NCBI GenBank assembly: GCA_029204045.2
Contig: CM055072.1
Location: forward strand, 2,131,376 to 2,195,375
Direction: 5' to 3'
Source: Tillandsia leiboldiana
Lineage: Eukaryota > Streptophyta > Magnoliopsida > Poales > Bromeliaceae
Length of the DNA: 64,000 bases
Shown here: piece by piece, positions 1 to 10,724 of the stretch
Position numbering within the stretch: position 1 is the first letter of the stretch
How the letters are laid out: every line of letters starts with the position of its first letter
Notes under the pieces: model-generated
The model's database searches: none
What the model was told of the DNA's origin: nothing
What the model saw: only the letters and a program-made list of their open reading frames with translations
Translations under genes and position numbers: made by a program

Positions 1-696
1 AATATAAATATAAATATAATATCAAATATTTATATACACATATATTATATAACGTAAAATTAATTCGGGTTCGGGTTCAGGTTCGGATCGTGTACAATCA
101 AAATCCATATCCAAATCCAAATCCCTTGGATTTTTATTTTTGGGGCAATTTCCTATATACCCCTAAAAATTTCCCTGTTTTTAAATTTACCCCTCTTAGA
201 AGGCTAATATTAAAACTACACTTCTTACGTTTCAACTTCTTTCTAAAATACCCCTGAAGTTAAACTCCGTTTAGAGCTGCCGTTATCTGTGTGAAATTAC
301 TATTTTGCCCTTTCAAATATACCCTTCTACCATAATCAATTTTTCTTATGTACTCTTAAAATTTTCAATAGTTTTGGTATATAGGGACAAAATAGGAATA
401 TCTGATAGTTTTCAACTCCGATTATTATTTAACTCTAGTTTAATCCTAGTTAACTTAACAAAGGGAAACGGTAGGGGTATTTTTAATAACGGTGGAACGT
501 ATGAAGGTATATTGGAAAGAAAAAAATAAGAGGGGTAAATCAGATATTTCTTCAGATTTCAGGGGTACACAAGCAATTATCTCTTTATTTTTTATATCCA
601 TATTCGAATCCATATCCGTTTAACATCGGATAAATCCATTCCATTCGATTCGGGTTCAGATAAAATTTCGGATATCCGTACCCATTGACATCCCTA
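1..696. mobile_element. hAT-like element, right end
   Basis: The segment ends with a short terminus (CCCATTGACATCCCTA, to 696). Its interior has the ATCGGATA/CGGATATCCG words typical of plant hAT non-autonomous elements. The left end lies outside the window. A separate MITE (142-583) is nested in it. No transposase coding was found. Confidence 0.45.
142..583. mobile_element. MITE family A, copy 1
   Basis: An AT-rich foldback element of about 440 bp. It begins GGGGCAATTTCCTATATACC and ends with an imperfect inverted copy (GGGGTACACAAGCAATTATC at 562-581). A second copy of the same family lies at 3319-3814, sharing the TGAAATTACTATTTTGCCC block and the GGGGTATTTTTAATAACGG-like block. No coding capacity. 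Confidence 0.6.
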
Positions 697-862
697 ATGC
701 GGACCATATCGATGGATACTTAACTCCTTGGTAAAAAGGTAAATTTACATGCCTCTCTTTCTTTACTTGAACCGAATCGTATCACAACTGCTGCGAAATA
801 TAGAGAAAAGGGTATCCTATCTTGCTTTTTTGTTTTGTGGATGATTAGGCTAATGAGAGATG

Positions 863-1011
863 CTAGGTGTACACTCCTTTACATCCTACATCCCACTCCA
901 TCCTGGGATGGGTATTATTCCACTCGTCACATCGAGTGACGAGTGGAATTCACCCCACCCCAGGATGAGGTGGGGTGTAAGATATACACCCCTAAAGGGG
1001 TGTATACTTAT
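863..1011. mobile_element. Palindromic MITE family B, copy 1
   Basis: Almost the whole element is an imperfect hairpin: CTAGGTGTACACTCC at the left pairs with the right end near GGGGTGTATAC, and the centre holds CACTCGTCACATCGAGTGACGAGTG. Related copies lie at 26777-26930 and 59242-59390. Confidence 0.65.
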
Positions 1012-1190
1012 ATATACCATTTCTCAAGACATGGGCGGTGGGCTGGTGGTTCATGCAGATAGGCCCATCCTTTCTTCCTTTCCTCTTTCCCTTTCTTTTG
1101 CCCTTTCTCTTTGTTTTCTTACTTTCTCCTTTCTTTTTTTTGTTTCCTTTATCTATCTTTCTATCTATCTATCTATTTTTATTTCTATGA

Positions 1191-1501
1191 AGAGGCAATG
1201 ATGGTTTAGACCACCCTCTGACTTTCGAGTTTCAAGTTATTGAAGCAGGTGGTGAGGATATTACTGATCATTGAGATAAACTATGATAAAAATGTATGGA
1301 GACCCCCTCAACTATAGGCTGTTTTGAAATAGCTCTCTCAATTTTTATTTTATTTTGTTATCAACGAACATTTGAATCCATCTCTTTCTTCGTCTACAGT
1401 AAGGCATCTTGGATGGCCACAAGGCAACCGATGCCGCCGTTCTGGATCTAATTCAGGTGTTATCTCTTTTTCTGATCGATGAAATGTGAACCTGAGCCTC
1501 T
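1191..1501 (+). ncRNA. Candidate structured RNA unit 1 (box C/D-like ends)
   Basis: One of the best-preserved copies of a repeat that recurs across 1-17 kb. AGAGGC (1191-1196) can pair with GCCTCT (1496-1501). Just inside the stem lie a C-box-like AATGATG (1197) and a D-box-like CTGA (1492). An internal hairpin pairs GGCATC (1403-1408) with GATGCC (1430-1435). No ORF is conserved between copies. Terminal stem plus C and D boxes is the layout of box C/D snoRNAs, but 311 nt is long for that class. Function is inferred only from structure; it could instead be a decayed repeat with fortuitous boxes. Confidence 0.35.
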
Positions 1502-1519
1502 CATAGACAATTTCTTTCA

Positions 1520-1795
1520 ATTTTCGCCAGCACGCCGTTTAATTCACAGGAAAAGTAGTTTCCCTTGAGTTGTTTTCCAGATTTTTTATCCGCAAATGAA
1601 ATCTATGGAAAAGGTGTTTTCCATGGAGAACTTTTTTCCGGAAAACAGCTTTCCACTATTTTTCGAGGAACCAAACACCCCTTAATCTGTTCTACTTATC
1701 AAGAAGGTTTCATGTTATTTTCTGGGAGAACTTTTTCCCCTGAAAATAGTTTTCGATGATTTTTCTAGGAACCAAACACCCCCTACCATGTTCTA
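1520..1795. repeat. Diverged internal direct repeat
   Basis: Two related blocks each end in a GGAACCAAACACCCC-like word (near 1666 and 1769), with similar TTTTCCNNGAAAA stretches before them. This resembles the edge of a DNA-transposon MITE, but its borders cannot be fixed. No gene is seen. Confidence 0.35.
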
Positions 1796-2082
1796 CTTTT
1801 CAAGAGGGTTATGTTTTATTTTTCCAACGGCTTCTATGGTCCGTTTATTCTTAAGGTATTTGGTTTTTTTACAGTTAGGTTTTGCTACAAAGATTTACAC
1901 TTAAAGATTGCTCTTTTTTGTACTTCATTTGTCTTTGAATTTTTATCATACAATTTTCTTTTGGTACATTAGTCCCTGATTTTTTTTTGGATATTGCATA
2001 TATATTGCATAAGAAAGAAAGAAAAAAGAAATTGTCCGCTGATCGGAGATTCTTCTGTTTGCTGCTTGTACCACTATGTGGA

Positions 2083-2180
2083 TAGGGGTGAAAACGGATC
2101 GGATATGGATTATGGCTAACACTATAGCCTTATCCTAATTTATTGTTCGAAATATGAAGTTGAACGCGGATATTAAATGG
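2083..2180. mobile_element. hAT-like left-end fragment
   Basis: It starts TAGGGGTGAAAACGGATCGG, the usual kind of terminus for plant hAT-derived elements, followed by GATATGGAT words like those at 1-696. It is truncated at the right, with no transposase. Confidence 0.45.
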
Positions 2181-2318
2181 GTAGTAGCGGTGGAAATTGT
2201 CCTGGGACGTGCTATCCTCTTCCTCTATTTCTGAAATCTCATCTGCATCTCTCTTATGCTTCGTCTCTTTCTTATTTTTATCTTTATTTACTAGTCTATC
2301 AAATTTACCTTTGTACAA

Positions 2319-2520
2319 AGAGGCAATGCTGGATGAGGCAGCCATTGGCTTTATATTGATTGAAGCAGGTAATGGCATATTATTTATTGTGAGGTAAACT
2401 GTGACGGAAACCCTCTATTGTCTTTTTCTGCTGTTTCAATGGTGTTCCGGCAATGCAGCTTGGATGGCCTAAGGCAACTGCTGCAGCCATTTAACCTCAG
2501 CAGGAATATGATTTGGTTGA
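2319..2520 (+). repeat. Structured RNA-like unit 2 (3' end lost)
   Basis: AGAGGC (2319-2324) is followed by a degenerate C box (AATGCTG) and by the hairpin TGCAGC (2454-2459) / GCTGCA (2480-2485). The pair that is T-A in unit 1 is G-C here. The terminal CTGAGCCTC is missing, so this copy is probably decayed. Confidence 0.35.
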
Positions 2521-3318
2521 TAGGAGCGCCGAGAAGTTAATAGTAACTCTGCTTTAATCTTCGACTTCTATATTTAAGCATTTGGCGGCTTGGCTTTCGT
2601 ACCTTATCGAGGTGTTTCATTATATTCTATTTTGGCAAATAGAGTTGGTGGGACTAATGGATACGCTAGCATTGCTGCGATGCATTATATAGTAGGTAGC
2701 TATGCCAATTATTAATCTCGTCTTCTTTTTTTCTTGGGTCTTTGGTATTTGAACCTGCTATAGATCGGGACTTGCTATGAAATTGTTAAATCTAAGGATT
2801 CTTCTTTAGTTCTTTATGATTTGTTCCTTTTTATTTTTCTTTTCTTTGGTTTTTAAGATTAATTCCTAATTATTCTTCAACCAAATTGCCAAGTATTTGA
2901 TGGCAAGGCAGCATGGGTGCTTAGACAGCGGCTGCTGCAGCCACCGGCCTTGGACTGTTGCTACGTATCCAACTTGTAGAAATTTCCATCACCTGAGGTT
3001 GTAATGGAACTCACACATGTGCCTTTGGAAATATTCTTCGTAGGTGAAAAGAAATTTTTTGTTTGACTGACGAACATTAAATTTGAGTCTCTTTGCTTCG
3101 TTTTCTCCTTATTGTTCTTGAAAAATTATATTTGTGGACATCCACTTTTTCTTTTCTTGGTAGCTATTCTCTATCCTATTTCTGTAATTTATAATCCAAC
3201 ATTCCCTACTTTACAATTTCAATAACAAGTGCATCTAGCATTTTCGTTTTTCTAATTTTAGACTTTTTGTGGTAACTTGTAGGACCTTTCTTTTCTAGAT
3301 TTAAGATTTTTTTTTTTT
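2521..3318 (+). repeat. Hairpin module of the RNA-like repeat; otherwise no gene
   Basis: Only one recognisable item: the hairpin GGCAGC (2907-2912) / GCTGCT (2931-2936), preceded by TTTGATGGCAA and followed by GCAGCC, as in other copies. The rest is AT-rich sequence without a supported coding region. Confidence 0.3.
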
Positions 3319-3814
3319 GGGGTAATTGCTTATACACTCTTGAAAAGTTTTCGACTTTCTTATTTACCCTTCTTAGAAAGTTAATATTAAAAATACCTTT
3401 TTAATGTTCCAAGCTCTTTCAAATATGCCCTTAGAGTTAGATTCTATTAGTGAACTACTAGAAACAGCTGTTATCTCTGTGAAATTACTATTTTGCCCTT
3501 TTAAATATATCTTTCTACTGTCACCAACTTTTCTTATTTGCTCGTAAGTTAGGGTTAATAGAAAGTATTTTATTTTTTTGCCTTTTCAAATATATCCTTC
3601 TACCCTCAAGTTAGGGGCAAAATAGGTATTTTAATTTTGTTTAGCACTGGTAAAAATTTAATTCGGGTTTAACCCAAGATAACTGAACGGTTACTAACAA
3701 CGGGGGTATTTTTGAATAACGGAGGAATATATGAATGGTATATTTGAAACAAACAAAAAGTAGGGCTAAATAAGATATTTCTGAAGTATTGAGGGGTATA
3801 TAGGATGTTATATC
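3319..3814. mobile_element. MITE family A, copy 2
   Basis: A diverged copy of the element at 142-583, with the same order of blocks: GGGGTAATTGCTTATACACTC start, a central TGAAATTACTATTTTGCCC word, then GGGGGTATTTTTGAATAACGG and an inverted end near 3800. About 50 bp longer than copy 1 through an internal repeat around 3540-3620. Confidence 0.6.
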
Positions 3815-3979
3815 TTTTTTTTGTGTTAATTTGTTCAACACCCTCTTGAAAGGTTGTAATTATATAAGGAGCTCCCTATGAATATGATGGAGGATTGGGT
3901 TTTCTTCGCTTTGATGGTTAGCCTTTTGCAATATTCGAATTCCTTTCCTTTCTTTGCACTATCCTCTCTCCTATATTTG

Positions 3980-3982
<3 letters not shown>

Positions 3983-4043
<61 letters not shown>
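3983..4043. repeat. (CT)n microsatellite
   Basis: About 30 CT dinucleotides, followed by a short TGTGTGTG tract. Apparent ORFs through it on both strands are repeat translations. Confidence 0.9.
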
Positions 4044-4047
<4 letters not shown>

Positions 4048-4476
4048 GTGTGTGTGTGCATGTTAACTCAAAATCAAAATTCAATTCATTGGATGTGTTC
4101 TATGGCACTCAAAAAGCCTACATATGAAAAATCGTAGATTTTGAACGCCTTTTTCCTATGAGTTGAGCAATGCCTATGCTATAGGTTCTCGAAATTTATG
4201 ATTTTTTAGTTATGGGTTCTTTAAATTTGTAGACCACATCCATGGATCATTAAGTATTGTGTGTTGTGCGTGAGATGTATGTATACACTGGGTGCAGGCA
4301 ATAACTTCTCTTGTAATTGTTTCAGAATTTGCATACCTTAGGCCTGTAGAGGATTTTGACGTGGATGAAGGAAAGAGATTTTTCTATAGTAGATCAATGG
4401 TGAATTTGAGCTTTCAAATTTTTTCCATATTACTCTTTAATGCCCACTATCTCTGGAAAATTTACCTCTATTTTTG

Positions 4477-4630
4477 TGTAACGATCCGGCCCACTAGCAA
4501 TAATAATTCGTTGGGCCCAAACCACAGTCCAAAATGCTTAAGCCCAGTTGTTATTACTAGTGTCAATGTCTCTTATATACCCAATCACAATCTCATTCAC
4601 ATCCGATGTGGGACTATTGGGGGCGTCACA
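4477..4630 (-). mobile_element. TRIM solo LTR with perfect target duplication
   Basis: A 154-bp LTR that starts TGTAACGATCCGGCCCACTA on the + strand and ends GGGGGCGTCACA, flanked on both sides by TTTTG (4472-4476 and 4631-4635). It matches the LTRs of the complete TRIMs at 13360-13865 and 19210-19681. Read on the - strand it carries GTCCCACATCG, then exactly 24 nt, then TATATAAG. Confidence 0.85.
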
Positions 4631-4639
4631 TTTTGTTTA

Positions 4640-5286
4640 GTACCTTCTTTTTGGTGTTTACTCTCTATATTGTCGAGGTTAGCCTTTCGTGATGAGATGT
4701 TGGATCTAGTTTTTATTTTTATTTTTTCCACAGTTTGTTTCTTCCTATTTTTCAGTAGTTACCAGAGTTCTATTGTACAAGTTGTTTCTTTTATTTATTT
4801 TTGTATTTCTTTTGCCACAGTTTCTTTCTCTTATATTGTCATTTAAAATAAATCTTTGTGGGAAAAATGTATGAAAACCCTCTGAACTTTAGCATTTTTG
4901 CAAACTGGCGGCTGAACTTTCAATTTTGGCTGTTAGACGAATAGGTCCCTCCCCTCAATCGAAGTTACTAATCACGCAGCCGATTTGGTCGCTTTTATTG
5001 CATATAATCTTCTGAAGCTTTTAAACATAAAGAATTCAATTTTTTTTGTACTGGAGCACATGAAAAAAGCATGTGATTACATGCTTCTCTGGCTGCGGTG
5101 CCACTGCAAATTGCATTGGACTAGGGAAGATTATAAACAGTTTCAGATTTTTTTGGACCTTCCAAAGCAGAAAATTGGATGCTTTTGGAAACGCAATCCC
5201 AAAGTAGGCCGTAGTTGGATATCTTGGCTGACTCTTCCCTACTTTGATTTCCTTCGGGTTCCAAGAAAGGGTTTGATGGTTACAGG
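4640..5286 (+). other. No gene; fragment of the repeat's middle module
   Basis: Around 4860-4980 there is an AAAATGTATGAAAACCCTCT-type stretch also present inside units 1 and 4. Nothing else is recognisable. Confidence 0.3.
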
Positions 5287-5415
5287 TAGGGGTGTGCATT
5301 GTTTGGTTTGGTTTGGATTTTGGGGTTCTTCTACAAACCAAGCTCAGCTGAATTGTGGACATGAAGTGAACCAAACAAAAGCAAACCAAAATAATTTTGT
5401 TTGGTTTCGTACGAA
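5287..5415. mobile_element. hAT-like MITE fragment
   Basis: It begins TAGGGGTGTGCATTGTTTGG and is rich in complementary TTTGGTTTGG and CCAAACAAAAG words, as in short non-autonomous hAT elements. The right border is unclear. Confidence 0.35.
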
Positions 5416-5924
5416 ATGTAAATGACCTTTTCGATCTCTTTCACTTCTTGTGCTAAAGATTTCAAAAGTGTGGCATCATGGATGGCTCTATGACAATCTT
5501 TTTTTATGTTTTCTGTGAAATGCAAACTCTGAAACTCCTTCCAACCTTTTCTCCATTTCTCTGTAATTTGTCTTCTTATGTCTTGGTATTTTGTTTTGCT
5601 AAGTTGGGTATTGTTATGAAGATTTAAGAATTAAGAATCTGTTTATTATACTTTGCTTTATATCTTTCTTGTGCTTTTCATATGGGTTTTTTGCATACTA
5701 GGCTCTGAAATCTTATCATATTTTTATTTCTTCAAATTTTCTTGTAGTACCTCTGCTTTTGAAAGGGGACTCTACAATGAAAGGCTTTTATATTACAGTT
5801 GTGGGCCTGATTTCGTGGTCCATTGTGTAGAAACCCTTTTCTGATTCTTTCTTTTTACTCACTCTCTCGTGTTTTTTGTGTTATTGTCTCATTTTCTTTC
5901 CATTTCCTATTTGTCTATCTATGA

Positions 5925-6228
5925 AGAGGCAATGATGATGAGATCACTCTCGACTTTTGACTGATGAAAGTGGGTTATGAGGATATTACTAATCTTTGAG
6001 ATAAACTAGGTGAAAATGTACAAAGACCCTCTGGACTATAGTCCATTTTGCTATGAACCCCTGAAATTTTATTTATTTATTTATTTATTTATTGTCACGG
6101 TGTACATTATTCGATGGAAATGCATCTTGGATGGCTGCAAGGCAACCGATGTAGACTGCAAGGATCTAATTTATAGTACAAATTGGGTGATCTTGTCATG
6201 TGAGGGTGAAATGTGAATCTGAGCCTCT
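5925..6228 (+). ncRNA. Candidate structured RNA unit 4 (box C/D-like ends)
   Basis: AGAGGC (5925-5930) can pair with GCCTCT (6223-6228). A C-box match AATGATGATGA follows the 5' arm and CTGA (6219-6222) precedes the 3' arm. The internal hairpin TGCATC (6121-6126) / GATGTA (6148-6153) keeps pairing through a G-U pair. 304 nt, close to unit 1 in length and order. Inference: a retained RNA structure. No direct evidence of expression. Confidence 0.38.
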
Positions 6229-6346
6229 GCCAGTCCATTTTCTCTGGATTTTGTGGGAAGTGTTATTTTTTAAGTGTTTTTCATATTTTTTTTTTTTTTC
6301 TATTTTTTGCTGATGGCTTCTTTGTTTTGGCTTTCTTAAGTTCCTT

Positions 6347-6406
6347 TGTCATTTAATTATAGATTTTGTTAATAATTGTCATTTAATTATAGATTTTGTT
6401 AATAAT
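6347..6406. repeat. Tandem duplication, 2 x 30 bp
   Basis: TGTCATTTAATTATAGATTT begins at 6347 and again at 6377, with essentially identical units. Confidence 0.85.
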
Positions 6407-6525
6407 ACTTAGACTGAAGTATTCTTTTCTTACTTTTCTTGCTTATGATTTTTAATGTACATTTGTTTCTTTTGCGCATTCTTCTATTTCCTTTCTCTAT
6501 TTGCCAATATATTTATTATCTATGA

Positions 6526-7040
6526 AGAGGTGATGATGGCCATTGACCCTTGAGTGATCGAAGCTGGTGGTAATGGCATTACTTGTCGAAGTATACTGTG
6601 ACCAAAGGGTGCTGCTAATCCTGCTCTTGTGGGATTTTGATGTGTTGGCATCATGATATGGAGGGCTTTAATTGGTTCATATGCCAATTCCAATGCCCCA
6701 CATGATGTGTTTGCCCACATCAACATCCCATGACAGTGGACCCTTTTTTTGGTGGGAAAACATATGTTGGTGACTGTCCCAAACGTGAGACCGCTCCATC
6801 TGTCATTCACACGAATTTGAAATTCTTTGAATATGCGTGATGGATGGCGGATGGAACGGTCTCACTTTGGGGACTGTCCCCACCAAGGATTGTCCCTACC
6901 TAATTTGTGTACCTTTTAGGTGGGGGCGAAAGCAATTCTCTTTTATTTTTTCTACCTGTTTAGAAGATGATGGAAATGCAGCTTGGATGGCCTGGTGGCA
7001 ACTGCTGCAGCCATTCACTAACAGGAATTTGACTTCGTCC
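6526..7040 (+). repeat. Structured RNA-like unit 5, interrupted
   Basis: AGAGG at 6526-6530 is followed by GATGATGG. The hairpin TGCAGC (6977-6982) / GCTGCA (7004-7009) is perfect. The two parts are separated by unrelated sequence (about 6600-6930) that includes a foldback. The CTGAGCCTC end is absent. Confidence 0.3.
6770..6884. repeat. Inverted repeat
   Basis: The arm near 6771-6816 (GTGACTGTCCCAAACGTGAG) is complementary, with mismatches, to the arm near 6834-6882 (GGTCTCACTTTGGGGACTGT). Together they form an approximately 45-bp imperfect stem with a short loop, probably a small foldback transposon inside unit 5. Confidence 0.5.
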
Positions 7041-7137
7041 TATCATTTCATCTAGTCTTTAACTTTGTGGTGGATCGAAAGCATCTGCTATGATTAGACC
7101 CTTCTTTTTTATTTTTACCCACTATTTCGAAGGTATG

Positions 7138-7410
7138 ATATTATGGAAATGTGCTTGGACGACCTTTTGACAACCGGTGTAGCCATTCACGCTGAACAGA
7201 AATTGGATTTGGTCAAGAGATCTGAGTAAATTATTTTGATTAAGTGCTAAACTTTGTGAGGGATCCAAGGCGTTTCCTGTGATTAAACTCTTTTATTTTT
7301 TTCTTCCAGTTTCAAATGTATGATGGAAATGCGGCTTGGGAAGCCTTATGGCAACTGTTGCACCCATTCACATTAATAGGAATTTGATTTGCTGAAGCGG
7401 AGAGCTGAGT
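7138..7410 (+). repeat. Two further hairpin modules of the RNA-like repeat
   Basis: The copy at 7150 is decayed: TGTGC/GTGTA pairs only through wobbles. The copy at 7330-7335 (TGCGGC) pairs with GTTGCA (7357-7362) using two G-U pairs. Both are followed by CATTCAC and GAATTTGATTTG-like words as in unit 5, so 6965-7410 is a short tandem run of the same module. Confidence 0.3.
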
Positions 7411-7758
7411 CAATTATATGAGTACCCACTTTTGGGTGTACAAGTAGCATTTCTCTAATTATTTTGATGCAGTCTCTAAGTTTGTGGTTGACCCAAAGCA
7501 TTTCTCATGTTTAAACTCAAATCACATTAAATAGGAATCACTCTATGGTTTACCAGTCACCGATGAAAAGCCTCTTATACTTTCTTCCTGTTTCGGAGGT
7601 ATGATGAAAATGTAAAATGTATGAATAATACCTGTGCTATCCTAATATTGGAATGTTGTCCCTATACTTGAATACTGTAGTGCCTGTCTCTTGTATATTG
7701 CAATTCCAGAGTCTTCTCATGACAGGTTTTGCCCCTCCCGCTCTATATATATATATAT

Positions 7759-7917
7759 TAAAAGCACAAGTCCATCCATGCTTGTGAATTTTTTATTATT
7801 GGGATTTGTGCTTTTTATTTTATTTTTCTCTTTCTTTAGTTGACTTTACAAAAGCACAAATCCCAATACAAATTCAATGTTAAAAAATTCACAAGCATGG
7901 ATGGGCTTGTGCTTTTA
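7759..7917. mobile_element. Foldback MITE
   Basis: The outer arms are near perfect: AAAAGCACAAGTCCATCCAT at the left and ATGGATGGGCTTGTGCTTTT at the right. A second inner pair (ATTGGGATTTGTGCTTTT / AAAAGCACAAATCCCAAT) lies between them. About 160 bp and non-coding. Confidence 0.7.
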
Positions 7918-8177
7918 AAAGCATATAAGCTCTACTCTCTCTCTCTCTATATATATATATAACTAGGCTACTATACTATTAATAGCACCAAGTCATTGGT
8001 ACTATTAGGTTTTTGACCCTTGGATGAAGGGATGTGTAGTTAGGATGATAGTGGGCCTCTAGGGTTTAGTGGGTGGTTGGAAAAATAGTATAATCTAACG
8101 GGTAGAAATGATCAAAGGGGTAGATCTAACGGTAGAAAATTTGGTAGTACCAAGTGCTATCAATAGCATAGTTGCGG

Positions 8178-8295
<118 letters not shown>

Positions 8296-8419
8296 CTTGA
8301 ACTGATCTGCATAATGATGCTGAACTAGTCCATCATGGTTCATTACGGCAAGCAGGTGATAGATTGCCTCCTGGCATTAGCTTTGAATATAAAAGCTAAG
8401 TCTTTCTTAATTACTTTTT

Positions 8420-9496
8420 GGCTAAATTGCACTTTTGGTCCTCAAACTATAAGGCGCGGAACACTTTGGTCCTTAAACATTCGGATGTCGCAATTTCTGG
8501 ATCGAACTTTCTAGATTGCTGCTCTCAATTCTCATAGTCCAATTGATGGTGCATTGTAATCATTGCCACATTAACAACCACAAGACTTCCACATCACAAC
8601 TATCTCAAATGAACCATTGGCATCTTGTACACCATTTTCTCTCAATTTTGTGTACTTTTTCTTCTTTTTTTTTTCAAAAGGTTATGTTTTGTTTTTCCAA
8701 TGGTTTCTAAGTTTTTGTTATCTTTGATGTACTTGATCTTTTTATTGTTAGGTTTTGTTAATATTTGTGCATTTTTCTTATGTTCTCTTCTTGTACAATT
8801 GCTTTTGATTTTGCACGCTAGGAACAGAAAACTTTGGATATTGTGGATATATTGGACACAACATGGAAGAAAATATAATTGATTATTTTAGATCTTGTGC
8901 TTAAAATTTGTCCTGCGAATAACGTGGTTGATGACGTGCTAAATAATGGAGTGTACTTGTCACAATTTTTTTTTCCATATTTTTTTCTTGTATTGTGTTG
9001 CTCTTTATCAAGAATTCTTCAGTGTACCACTTCATTTTGTGGATGATTGTTGTGGTAAACTTTTGAGTAAAAATGCATAGAGTCCTCTGAACTTTGTTTC
9101 TTTTGACCATCTTCCACAACAAAACCTTATACTACATGAGAAATCATTACGTGGACTGCATTGACCTTTGAAGAGGCTAAACAAAGTACCTCACTTTGTT
9201 AGGGTCTAATCGAATCGTAGCCTTTATCTTCTAAATTTATTTTACTTACCATGTAGTAGAGAGGCTGATGGCGAGGTTGTTGCTTGTGGCTGCGTGGGGA
9301 TGAAGCATGCTTGATGGTAGTGCATGCAGCCAGTGCTGTAATTGCATCTCTCTCTCTCTCTCTCTCTCCTTGTTTGGAAACTTCATATCCTAGATTGCTA
9401 ATGCTACTTTACCTAAGAAGATTCAAATGTTGCTAGAATTGAAAGGCCCTCATTCTCTCTCTCTCGGAATTATTGCATGGACCTGGTGTGCATGCA
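8420..9496. other. MULE-MITE-like start, otherwise no gene
   Basis: GGCTAAATTGCACTTTTGGT at 8420 resembles the terminus of the Mutator-type MITE at 36380 (GGCTAAATTACACAAAACTC). A matching right end was not found, so it is probably truncated. From about 8620 to 9496 the sequence is T-rich with a CT tract near 9345-9369 and no supported gene. Confidence 0.3.
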
Positions 9497-9659
9497 AAGA
9501 GGCTTTGATTTCTTCATGTCCTGCATTAAAGGATTTGAACGCGAGGCATGCTACATGGCTGCATGGCAACTGATGCAGCCCGGTCTCTTCTATAAGCTAT
9601 CTGATTCAGACTAGAAGAAAGGAATAACTGAATTGAAGAAATGTGAATCCCAACCTCTT
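9497..9659 (+). repeat. Structured RNA-like unit 6 (boxes decayed)
   Basis: AAGAGG (9497-9502) and CCTCTT (9654-9659) remain complementary, but the C and D boxes are degenerate (TTTGATT, CCCA). A GCAT/ATGC remnant of the hairpin remains near 9546-9576, and AAATGTGAATC before the 3' arm matches the other copies. 163 nt. Confidence 0.3.
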
Positions 9660-10079
9660 ACATTTTTTGGCTTTTTTTTAAAAAAAATATATTTCTAATT
9701 TTCAGATGGTTATCTTTTATATTACCAATATCTTTTATATTTCAGTTATTACAAGGTATTTCAAATTAGAGATGGAAGAGCTGATGGATAAAAAGGTGCA
9801 CAGATGCATGGACATGATCGGTGCAGCCAATAATTTTACCAAGGGATCATTCGACATATCAAAGCTTTTGATTGGGTATCTTTAATTTATGGGGTAATGT
9901 TGAATTTGAACCCTTCTCTTCCTTTTCTTTGATTTTTCCGGGTAATTAATTATATTGTGAGAAATCCCACCAAATCCTTCCATATCAGTTGAAATCTGAT
10001 TAACTAATGGTTCCAAACAATGAATTGGAGAAAGCTAGAATTTCAATTCTTGAGAGTTCTATGATTTGAGGCAGCCAAA

Positions 10080-10190
10080 CAGGGTGTAAAAAATATGACC
10101 GGTTAGGCAGCTTAAATGGCTGCATGGCAGCCAATGCAGATGTTTTCCTCCCTTAAGCAGGGTCTGATGCGGACAAGGAGAGGATTAGGA
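10080..10190 (+). repeat. Hairpin module, decayed
   Basis: GGTTAGGCAGCTTAAATGGC then TGCATGGCAGCCAATGCAG align with other copies of the module, but the helix is largely lost. Confidence 0.25.
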
Positions 10191-10215
10191 CATCTCTTCA
10201 TGTGCTCTATCAAAT

Positions 10216-10405
10216 AAGAATATCAGCCTCCCTTCTAAGTTGTACCTTTTCCCCATTTTTCTATATTTTGTTTTATTTTGTGGATGATCCTCTTTTATTT
10301 TGCCTATATTAAGAATATCTGCCTCCCTTCTAAGTTGTACCTTTTCCCCATTTTTCTATATTTTGTTTTATTTTATGGATGATCCTCTTTTATTTTGCCT
10401 ATATT
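10216..10405. repeat. Tandem duplication, 2 x 95 bp
   Basis: AAGAATATCAGCCTCCCTTC at 10216 recurs at 10311 with only a few differences across the unit. A shorter repeat (GGTACTTCATCTTGCTGAAA) follows at about 10410 and 10450. Confidence 0.85.
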
Positions 10406-10724
10406 TTGGTACTTCATCTTGCTGAAAATTTGGTTGTTGTTGTTGTTCTTGGTACTTCATCTTGCTGAAAAATAGTGTGGCTTATGATTTTCCTGGACTT
10501 GAGTTGTAGCTTTTGTGCATTATAGTAATTAAACTCTTGGATATTCTTATACATTGGCTTAACTAGAGATTTATGCTTTTGATGTTTTGATGTTTTTGTT
10601 TTATAGATGATCTGGTCAGTGTGTTATGCTCAGAAAAACTTGTACCTTTTCGCTGTGATGCTTATATGAATATTTCTGTTGCTTCTTTTTTACTGTTTTC
10701 TCATTTTCTTTCCTTTCTCTATGA

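Noticed and set aside
860..1201. A 113-codon open frame on the + strand
   Set aside because: It runs through a palindromic MITE and a CT-rich stretch and has no conserved motif.
1401..1440. Plant microRNA hairpin resembling miR169 in the GGCATCTTGGATGGC module
   Set aside because: The paired arms are only 6 bp, far short of a microRNA duplex, and the mature sequence does not match.
1191..1501. U3 snoRNA
   Set aside because: The terminal C/D-like layout is suggestive, but the conserved U3 5' domain and A/B boxes were not found.
3835..4066. Open frames encoding Arg-Glu or Ser-Leu repeats
   Set aside because: Translations of the (CT)n microsatellite. The same applies to frames at 8095-8343 and 37469-37676.
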